This document shows positions 44,770 through 52,600 of a stretch of 64,000 nt of DNA, in pieces. Both the position numbers and the translations under genes were made by a program. The DNA comes from an uncultured Clostridia bacterium. Its GTDB lineage: Bacteria; Bacillota; Clostridia; TANB77; CAG-508. The notes below the pieces were generated by a model, which ran no database searches, was not told the origin of the DNA, and saw only the letters and a list, made by a program, of their open reading frames with translations. The stretch's first letter is position 1; each line of letters begins with the position of its first letter. The DNA is taken from contig CAKPIA010000002.1 in assembly GCA_934162205.1 (NCBI GenBank), positions 1 to 64,000 on the forward strand, given 5' to 3'.

Positions 44770-45303
44770 TTGAAGAAAGCAATAATTAATATTGGATTAA
44801 TATTAACATTTTTTATAATTTATTTTCTACAATTAAATTTCTTCTCTTGGTTTAGAATTGCTGGAATAATGCCAAACTTATTTGTTATTTTAGTTTTGTA
44901 TATTGGATTGTTTACGAATAGAACATTAGGTTTAACTTATGGAGTAGTATTAGGAATACTATTAGATTTATTTATAGGGAAAAAAATAGGTATAACAGCA
45001 ATAATGCTTGGAGCGGTTGGAGTAATGGCAGCATTATTTGATAAAAACTTTTCAAAAGATAGTAGAATGACAATGATGATAATGGTAGCTGTGTCTACAA
45101 TTATATATGAAATAGGTATGTATATATTAAATTATATATTTTTTACAATAAACATAGAAATAGGTAATTTTGCAGAAATACTAATAGTAGAAGTAATATA
45201 TAACATTATAATAACAATTATAATTTATCCTTTAATACAAAAAACAGGATATTATATTGAAAATAAATATAAAGATAATAAAATTTTAACAAGATATTTT
45301 TAA
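44770..45303 (+). CDS. mreD: Rod-shape determining protein MreD
   Basis: The 177-residue protein is almost entirely membrane helices (about five to six), with the short MreD motif PNLFVILVLYIG early on. It anchors MreC and PBP2 partners in the elongasome. I place the start at TTG 44770, 8 bases after GGAG, rather than GTG 44761, which overlaps the ribosome site. Confidence 0.88.
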   Translation: MKKAIINIGLILTFFIIYFLQLNFFSWFRIAGIMPNLFVILVLYIGLFTNRTLGLTYGVVLGILLDLFIGKKIGITAIMLGAVGVMAALFDKNFSKDSRMTMMIMVAVSTIIYEIGMYILNYIFFTINIEIGNFAEILIVEVIYNIIITIIIYPLIQKTGYYIENKYKDNKILTRYF

Positions 45304-45321
45304 ATAAAAGAAGGTGAAAAA

Positions 45322-47418
45322 TTGGGTAAAAGAATCTCTAAAGAAAACATAAATTTAAGATTTAATATATTATCTCTTTTAATTTATATTATTGGCATAA
45401 TACTAATTATCCAATTATTCAACTTACAAATTATAAAAGGAGAAGATTATAGAAATCAGTCTAACACAAGACTTTCAAGAGAAAGTAAATTAGAAGCTTC
45501 AAGAGGAAAAATTTTAGATAAAGCCGGAAATATATTAGCAAGTACTAAAATGGGATTTAGTATAGAATTATATAAAACAAAAATAGATACGCAAACATTA
45601 AATAATACAATTTTGGAATTAGTAAAGGTTTTAGAGAAAAATAATCAAAAATATGTTGATTCATTTCCAATAACAATAAATCCATTTCAATTTACAATAG
45701 ATGGAGATACACTTGCAAAATGGAAACAAAAAAATAAAATGAAAGATGATGCAACAGCGGAGGATTGTTTTTACAAATTTAAAATAAAGTATAAAATTCA
45801 AAATGAAGATATATCAGAAGTTAGAAAGATAATTGCTATAAGGTATGAAATTGCAGAAAAAGGTTATAGTAGTACAAAATCGCTAAATATTTCAACAGAT
45901 ATTAATAGACAAACGGTTGCAGAATTAAGTGAAAGATCTGATGATTTTCCAGGTATAAATATTGTTACAGAACCAATAAGAACATATACATCTGGAAATT
46001 TAGCATCACATATATTGGGATATGTAGGAAAAATAAGTTCAGATGAGTATAATGCAAATAAAGATAAATATGAAAATGATGATACAATAGGAAAAGCTGG
46101 GATAGAATCTGTATTTGAAGATTATTTAAGAGGAGAAGATGGTGTAAAACAAATAGATATGGCTGTTGATGGTACAGTTACATCTGAATACATTGCTGAA
46201 GAAGCAAAAGCTGGGTCAGATGTTGTATTAACAATAGATGCAAATTTACAAAAAGTAACTGAGCAAGCATTAGCTAATAATATCCAAAAGATTGCTAGTG
46301 GAGGATTTTCACAAGTATATGATGCTAAAGCAGGTAGTGCGGTTGTAATGAATGTTAAAACAGGCGAAATCCTTGCAATGGCAAGTTACCCAGATTACAC
46401 ACCAGAGTTATTTGTTGGTGGAATAAGCGCAGAAAATTGGAATTCTTATATATCAAATTCTGCTAAACCACTTAGAAATAAAGCTATACAAGATTCATAT
46501 TCTCCAGGTTCTATATTTAAAATGGTTTCTGCTATTGCTGGATTAGAATCAGGAGCAATATCAACAAGTGAAAGAATAAATGATACAGGTGTATATTCAT
46601 ATGGTAACAATGTTTGGAAATGTTGGTATTATACAGATTATCATAGAGGCCATGGATATCTTAATGTATCAGATGCAATTAAACATTCATGTAATTTCTT
46701 TTTCTATGAAACTGGTAGAAGAATGGGAATAGATAATTTAGTAAAATATGCAAAATATTTTGGATTAGGAAATAAAACAGGAGTAGAATTACCAAGTGAA
46801 ACAGCTGGGCTTTTAGCTAGCAAAGAAACATCTGAATTATTAAATAAAGTTTGGAATGGTGGAGATGTTCTAAATGCTGTAATAGGACAAGGAGATAATA
46901 GTTTTTCACCATTACAAATGGTTAAATATATAAGTATGTTAGCAAATGGTGGAAAAAATGTAGATACAACAATAATTAAAACTATTCAAAATTCAGATGG
47001 AACAGAAGTGTCAAGAGATGAAATTAATAAATATGTTAATAATAAATTAGGCTTATCTGATGATAAAACAGAAAATTTAAATATAAGTCAAGAAAATTTA
47101 AATGCAATATTAGAAGGTATGAAATCTGTTACAAGTGAAACAGGAGGAACGGCATATAATATATTTAAAAACTTCAATATAGAAGTTGGAGGAAAAACAG
47201 GTTCTGCTGAGGCAGGAAAAAATGTTAATGCATGGTTTGCAGGATTTGCACCATTTGATGACCCAGAAATTGCAATTGTTGTAATGGTAGAAAACGGTGG
47301 GCATGGTAATTATACTGCAGAAGCGGTAAGAGATATAATGGCAGAATATTTTGGAATGAACTCAGAAAATGTGCAAGAAGATATGACAGTATTACCAGAT
47401 ACTCAAATTTTAAATTAG
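45322..47418 (+). CDS. mrdA: Penicillin-binding protein 2 (elongation transpeptidase)
   Basis: The 698-residue protein is a class B PBP: a membrane helix (about 14-34), a dimerisation domain (EASRGKILDKAGN at about 58-70) and a transpeptidase domain. The latter has SIFK at 397-400, SCN in the SxN position and KTG in GGKTGSAEA. It cross-links peptidoglycan in the MreBCD complex. It starts with TTG after GAAGGTGA. rodA is not adjacent. Confidence 0.95.
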   Translation: MGKRISKENINLRFNILSLLIYIIGIILIIQLFNLQIIKGEDYRNQSNTRLSRESKLEASRGKILDKAGNILASTKMGFSIELYKTKIDTQTLNNTILELVKVLEKNNQKYVDSFPITINPFQFTIDGDTLAKWKQKNKMKDDATAEDCFYKFKIKYKIQNEDISEVRKIIAIRYEIAEKGYSSTKSLNISTDINRQTVAELSERSDDFPGINIVTEPIRTYTSGNLASHILGYVGKISSDEYNANKDKYENDDTIGKAGIESVFEDYLRGEDGVKQIDMAVDGTVTSEYIAEEAKAGSDVVLTIDANLQKVTEQALANNIQKIASGGFSQVYDAKAGSAVVMNVKTGEILAMASYPDYTPELFVGGISAENWNSYISNSAKPLRNKAIQDSYSPGSIFKMVSAIAGLESGAISTSERINDTGVYSYGNNVWKCWYYTDYHRGHGYLNVSDAIKHSCNFFFYETGRRMGIDNLVKYAKYFGLGNKTGVELPSETAGLLASKETSELLNKVWNGGDVLNAVIGQGDNSFSPLQMVKYISMLANGGKNVDTTIIKTIQNSDGTEVSRDEINKYVNNKLGLSDDKTENLNISQENLNAILEGMKSVTSETGGTAYNIFKNFNIEVGGKTGSAEAGKNVNAWFAGFAPFDDPEIAIVVMVENGGHGNYTAEAVRDIMAEYFGMNSENVQEDMTVLPDTQILN

Positions 47419-47443
47419 TATTTGAATTAGAAAGGATGTAAAA

Positions 47444-48055
47444 ATGAGAAGTTGTATAACAATAAACCTAAAAAAAGATTATATAGTAATCAAAATAAAT
47501 GAGGATGCAGATTTTAGTAATATAGTATGGAGTTTTAATAAAAAATTACCAGATCTAAAGAAATTATATAAAAACGAAAAAACACCAATTAAAGTAACGG
47601 GAAAAGTTTTAAAAAACAAGGAAATAGATGAATTACAAGAAATTATTAAACAAAAAATAGATGTAGATGTAGAATTTGACATGCCTAAAGGGTTTGGTCT
47701 ATCTAGTATAAAAAAGACTTTTGAACAGGAGATAGCTATTTCAGAGACTAAGTTTCATAGAGGATCATTAAGATCTGGACAAAAGATGGAAGTAGAAGGT
47801 AGTATAGTAATTTTAGGTGATGTTAATTCTGGCGCAGAGATAATGGCAACTGACAATATTGTTGTTTTGGGAACTCTTAGAGGACTTGCACATGCAGGAG
47901 CTAAGGGAAATAAGCAGGCTATAATATCTGCAGGTGTATTAGATGCAGTACAGCTTAGAATTTCTAATATAGTTAAAGAAATTGATAGAGAAGAAGAACC
48001 ACTTCATAAACAAGCATATATATATGTAAGTGATGATCAAATTGTTATTGAATAA
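47444..48055 (+). CDS. minC: Septum-site determining protein MinC
   Basis: The 203-residue protein has an N-terminal FtsZ-targeting domain and the C-terminal right-handed beta-helix domain (SIVILGDVNSGAEIMA through TLRGLAHAGAKG). MinC blocks misplaced FtsZ rings and depends on MinD for membrane location. AAAGGATG precedes the ATG. A terminator follows immediately and no minD or minE is next to it, unlike the usual minCD(E) order. Confidence 0.92.
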   Translation: MRSCITINLKKDYIVIKINEDADFSNIVWSFNKKLPDLKKLYKNEKTPIKVTGKVLKNKEIDELQEIIKQKIDVDVEFDMPKGFGLSSIKKTFEQEIAISETKFHRGSLRSGQKMEVEGSIVILGDVNSGAEIMATDNIVVLGTLRGLAHAGAKGNKQAIISAGVLDAVQLRISNIVKEIDREEEPLHKQAYIYVSDDQIVIE

Positions 48056-48060
48056 AAGTA

Positions 48061-48122
48061 AAAAATAATGAAAAAATAATTAAACTTTCAAGAAAAGAAT
48101 ATTTTATTTTTTCATTATTTTT
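48061..48122. terminator. Terminator with 19-bp perfect arms after minC
   Basis: AAAAATAATGAAAAAATAA (48061-48079) is exactly complementary to 48104-48122. The loop is 24 bases and T-runs follow. It separates minC from the convergent three-gene operon. Confidence 0.8.
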
Positions 48123-48140
48123 TTATCTAATTGAAATAAT

Positions 48141-48542
48141 TTAACTTAAAAGTAATAATATAAGAGCAAAAAATAATCCTTCATCTTTAACACCTTCATT
48201 ATATAAGAAAAAAATTAAGCATATCAACAATATATCATCAAAATATAGCTTTATACCAAACAAATCAAAAAGATAAGGCTCTTCATTTTGGCTAGAACGA
48301 TTTTCTTCCTTTGAATCCGAAGAGGTTTGTTTTATAACAGATTGACTAATATTTGTATTAGAATTATCAGCAGATGAATTTACAATTCCATGATTATTTG
48401 TTGTATTATTATTTGTAATTCTAGATTGGTCTATTTTTTGATTTTGACTAATTGGTGGAGCAATATTAGGATTAAAGTTGGGATTTGGATAGGGTATGTA
48501 ATTTCTGTAAGGAGAAAAAGGAAAGTTTGGAAAATTAGGCAT
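48141..48542 (-). CDS. Uncharacterised Pro/Asn-rich protein with hydrophobic C-terminus
   Basis: The 133-residue protein has a Pro/Asn/Phe-rich N-terminus (MPNFPNFPFSPYRNYIPYPN), a Ser/Asn-rich linker and a conserved-looking C-terminal block PYLFDLFGIKLYFDDILLI. Two short hydrophobic helices end it. Low-complexity heads with such a tail are common in spore-surface proteins, but I cannot name a family. It overlaps its upstream neighbour by 8 bases and is the last gene of a three-gene operon. Confidence 0.65.
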   Translation of the reverse strand: MPNFPNFPFSPYRNYIPYPNPNFNPNIAPPISQNQKIDQSRITNNNTTNNHGIVNSSADNSNTNISQSVIKQTSSDSKEENRSSQNEEPYLFDLFGIKLYFDDILLICLIFFLYNEGVKDEGLFFALILLLLS

Positions 48543-49026
48543 TTTTGTTATTCTCCTTTTTTTCGGCTTTCATTATATCTGCAATTTTGGTCATTTTAAG
48601 TAGATTAACATATTGATCTAGTTTGCTTTTTTTATTTTCCCTTAAATAGGGTTTTAATGAATATAATAAATTTGCTCTTGGATCATTTTTTTGATTCATA
48701 GAATCAATTATTGTTTTCATTTTTAAAATTGTATTTATATCTATAGATGGTTCAGAATTACTATTTGAATTTGTATTATTATCATTGGAGTTAGAACTAA
48801 ACAAATTAGATAAATTTTGTATCATTTCTGGAGAAATTGTATTTGTGTCAAAGTTTGTTGTATTAGTAGAACTTGAATTTTGTTGATTGGTATTTTGGTC
48901 TTGGACATTGTTAATGTTTTCAGTATTTTTAAAATTGTTAACGATTTCTTGAAGATTATCTGGCAAATTTCCATTATCCATCATATTTTTTATATTGTTT
49001 ATAATATTAGACATATCATCAGACAT
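48535..49026 (-). CDS. Uncharacterised Asn/Ser-rich protein with helical C-terminus
   Basis: The 163-residue protein begins with an acidic helix (SDDMSNIINNIKNMM), has a long Asn/Ser/Thr-rich linker (about 50-95) and ends in a helical block. That block (MKTIIDSMNQKNDPRANLL, then YLRENKKSKLDQYVNLLK) looks conserved. No membrane segment or signal. It is the middle gene of the operon. The start is ATG 49026, with TTG 49029 as an alternative closer to the GGAG site. Confidence 0.65.
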   Translation of the reverse strand: MSDDMSNIINNIKNMMDNGNLPDNLQEIVNNFKNTENINNVQDQNTNQQNSSSTNTTNFDTNTISPEMIQNLSNLFSSNSNDNNTNSNSNSEPSIDINTILKMKTIIDSMNQKNDPRANLLYSLKPYLRENKKSKLDQYVNLLKMTKIADIMKAEKKENNKNA

Positions 49027-49048
49027 CAAATATCACTTCTCCTTTCCA

Positions 49049-49198
49049 TTAATTCATATTTTTCTTAAGTTCATTAATAATTTTATCTTTATCCGGAGAA
49101 TTCATAATTTCATTTGCTTTGGCAATAGTATTTTGTAAGTCTTTTTTATCCATTTTACTTATCATATTCATAAGTTTTGCCATATCAAGATTGTTCAA
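49049..49198 (-). CDS. 49-residue helical peptide, first gene of the three-gene operon
   Basis: The frame starts with TTG, 6 bases after GGGGTG, and encodes a Met/Asn/Lys-rich amphipathic helical peptide (LDMAKLMNMISKMDKKDLQ, then AKANEIMNSPDKDKIINEL). No membrane helix. Ribosome site, compact spacing (22 bases to the next gene) and codon use support it as real. It echoes the acidic helical start of the next gene product. Function unknown; it is below the length most gene callers report. Confidence 0.6.
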   Translation of the reverse strand: MNNLDMAKLMNMISKMDKKDLQNTIAKANEIMNSPDKDKIINELKKNMN

Positions 49199-49331
49199 AT
49201 TAATCACCCCTTTATAATAATATATGTGTTAAATTTATATTATAGTATGAAATTAATATAAAGAATGTTAAATATATTAAAAAATAAAAAAACAAAGTTA
49301 CATAAAAAGTTGAAAAAAATCCATATAAACA

Positions 49332-49360
49332 TTGAAAAAACTAAAAAAAGGTTGTATAAT
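49332..49360 (+). promoter_or_regulatory. Upstream promoter of the surface-protein operon
   Basis: TTGAAA (49332-49337), 17 bases, TATAAT (49355-49360). It would give a leader of about 250 bases before the first start codon. Confidence 0.6.
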
Positions 49361-49530
49361 ATAAGTTAGAGTCGATAATTATGTTTATTGGTATAAGTTT
49401 TAAAAGATAGTGTGTAATTAAAATGTAATAAAAATGTAAAAAATAGCATAGTAAACAATAAGAAAAGACCTTCCGTAGGTGAATATATAAACTATTTTTG
49501 TAAAATAAAATTATGCAATAATCTGTTATA

Positions 49531-49559
49531 TTGACTTATATTTTGTAAAAATATATTAT
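49531..49559 (+). promoter_or_regulatory. Proximal promoter of the surface-protein operon
   Basis: TTGACT (49531-49536), 17 bases, TATTAT (49554-49559), about 55 bases before the ribosome site. Confidence 0.6.
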
Positions 49560-49621
49560 AAAGTAAGGGAAAAACTTTACTTAACTAAAATACAGACCAA
49601 AATTTAAGGAGGAAAATCAAT

Positions 49622-52600
49622 ATGGAAAAAAGATTTTTAAAAGCAATTGTATCAATGGTATTAGTACTAACTTTAACAATGTCAAATTTTGTATTTGTAG
49701 GAGCTAGCTTTGTTAGTTATGCACTAGATTCTTTAAATCAAAATAGTGAAACAAATAATAAAAATGTTAAGTTTAATGCTTATTTTAAAACTGATAGTGG
49801 AGAAAAGGTTGATATTAAAGAAGAAAAAATTGCTGAACAAAATATGAAATTATATTTAGCTGTATCGGTTCAAAATGAAGGATATTTTAATGGTAAAGTA
49901 GAAATTTTAGATAGCAATTTTAAACTTAAATCTCAAGAGTTAAGTGAAGGAATTAATAGAATAGAAGATAATAAGATAAGCTTAAATCAATTACGTGCAG
50001 GAGAGACAGCAGAATTAGAATTAGGAGTAGAAGCAAAAGAAGGAGAAGTAATAGATGCAAGCTTATTAAACATGGAAAGTAAAATAAAATTAACAGGAAC
50101 ATATACAAACAGTAATGCAAAGAAGATAGAAATAGATGCAACGAAAACAGTACAATTAATTTTAGAAGATCCATATGAAAAAAATGAAGGAGCAGAAATA
50201 AAAGCAGAATTAATAACAAATAAAATTTATAACATAGACGGAACAAATAAAAGAATAATTCAAGTAAAAGTAAAAAGTAAATTAGAAGGAAATAAATACC
50301 CAGTAAAAGAAACAAAAGTAGAAATGGGAGTGCCAGAAGGAACAGAAGAAGTAAAAGTAATAACAATAGGAACAAAAGCAACAAATGGAAAAGGAGCAGA
50401 AGAATTTACAGAAGATAATTGGGAATATGTAAAAGAAGAGAAGAAAGTAAGAGTAAAAATAGAAAACAAAGAAGAAGAGGGAAAAATAAGCTGGAATAAA
50501 GAGGCAGAAGATGTAATAGTAGTAACATACATATTACCAGAAAAAGCAGAAGTAACAAATAAAGAAATAAAAGTAGAAGAAGGAATAAAATTATATAACA
50601 GAGGAGAGACAGAGAAGAAAGCAGAAGGACAAGTAAAAATAGAAGAAGATAAAGATGGAACAATAGAAGTAGAGACAAGGAATGAAGAAAAGAAAATATA
50701 CAAAGGAAAAATATATTCAAAAGAAGAAAGAGAAATAAAAACAAAAGAAGAAATAAATGTAAATTATGCAGAATTAGTAGAAGGAATAGAAGTAGTAGAA
50801 AAACAAGCAACATATGAAAACGGAAAAACAGAATTAACAGCAAATGTAGAATATAAAACAACAAAAATAGATAAAGAAAAAATGGAAGAAATATTAGGAC
50901 AAGAAGGAATAATAGAAATAGAAGATCAAAATGGAAGGAATATAGGAAAAATAACAACAGGGACAGAAGAAAATGCAGAAGGAAAGATAGAGATAAAATA
51001 TGAAACAGGAGTAAAAGGAATAAAAATAAAGACAAGCAAACCAGAGAAGACAGGGACAATAGAAATAGAACATACAAAAGCAATAAAAGGAGAGGAATAT
51101 ACAAAAGAAGAAATACAAGGATTAAATAAAATAAAAGAAGAAGTAGTATTAGTAAATAATAAAGCAACATATAAAAATGAAATAGAATTAAAAGAGACAA
51201 CAACAAAAGCAAAAATGGAAATAAACAAAAAAAGTATAACAACAGTAACAGAGAATAAAGGAATAGAAATAAAAGCAACATTAGAAACAAATAAAGAAAA
51301 ATATGACTTATATAAAAATCCAACAATAAAGATAGAATTACCAAAAGAAGTAGAAAGTGTAAAAGTAAATTCAATAAATTTATTGTATGAAGAAGAATTA
51401 AAAATAAAAAATGCGCAATTAACAGAAAATGAAGGAAGAAAAGTAATAGAAGTAACATTAGAAGGAGAGCAAACAGGATACATAGAAAGTGAAGTATCAG
51501 AAGGAGCAACAGTAATAATAAATGCAAATGTTACATTAAATAAAAAAATAGCAAGTAGTACAGAAAAAGTAAGAATGACAATAAGTAATGAAAATGCGAC
51601 AACATATGAAAATAATCCAATTGAAAAAGACATAGAAATAATAGCACCAACAGGAATGGTTGTTGCAAATACTATGGAAAATTCTGATTTAACAGCTATT
51701 GGTGAAGAAGATACAAAGACTAAAATAATTGAAGTTGGAAAAGAAGCAAAGCAAGAAGAAGTTAAAATAGATGTAATAAATAATAATGAAGCAAAAGTAA
51801 CAAATGTAAAAGTATTAGGAAAATTCCCAACAAAAAATAATGAAAACACAATAGATACACAAATAACAAAAGAAATAAAAACACAAGGAATAGATACAAA
51901 TAAAGTAAAAATTTATTATAGTGAAAATGAAAATGCAACAAGTGAATTAACATCTGCAAATGGATGGAAAGAAACAATAGAAGATAGTAGAAATGTAAAA
52001 AGTTATTTAATTGCTATAAAAAATATGGAGCAAGGGGAAGGATTATCTGCATCATATGGAGTTCAAATACCAGAAGGATTACAATATAATGAAAAAGCTT
52101 ATCAAACATATCAAGTAAATTATGATGATACATTAACAGGAAAATCTGAAGAAGTAAAATCAGCAACATTAGGATTAGAAACAGGAGAAGGACCAGAATT
52201 AAAAGCAACTTTAACAGCAACAGTTGGTGGAGAAGAAGTTAAAAATGGAGATAAAGTTGCAAGTGGAGAAGTAATTAAATATAAAGTTAAAATTGAAAAT
52301 ATAGGATCAGAAAACGTAAAAAATGCAATTTTACATTTAGATATACCAAATGGAACAGAATATAAAGTATATAAAATAGATGATAGTGAAGGAGTAAATA
52401 TAAAATCAGAAACATTAGAATCTATTGAAGATCAAACTATTGATTTAGCTATTGGAAAAAATATAGAAAAAGAATATGAAGTAGAAGTAAAAACACAAGA
52501 AGAAAAATATGATTCAACAGGAAAAGCAAGTGTTGAATATCCTGTAATAAGTAATAAGGCAATTCTTAAATATAGTAATGCAACAACTGAAACAAATAAA

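Larger units (their letters stand above)
49199..49621. other. Divergent intergenic region with two promoters for the surface-protein operon
   Basis: The 423 bases contain the two promoters listed separately and no gene. Between them is a leader segment with a short ACCT/AGGT hairpin near 49470-49482. After the second promoter an imperfect hairpin (AAGTAA/TTACTT) precedes the AAGGAGGA ribosome site. I looked for a c-di-GMP or other riboswitch consensus in this leader and did not find one. Confidence 0.6.

Noticed and set aside
49367..49530. c-di-GMP riboswitch in the adhesin leader
   Set aside because: The stretch has AGTAAACAATAAG and a short ACCT/AGGT hairpin but does not fit the conserved core or pairing of the known classes.
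50406..51527. Minus-strand open frame of 373 codons, nearly all Leu, Phe and Ile
   Set aside because: It is the complement of a purine-rich coding region in the giant surface protein, has no ribosome site and has no plausible protein composition.
50926..51849. Minus-strand open frame of 307 codons
   Set aside because: It lies in the same purine-rich tract; it is a shadow of the plus-strand gene with Ser/Phe/Ile low-complexity sequence and no translation signals.
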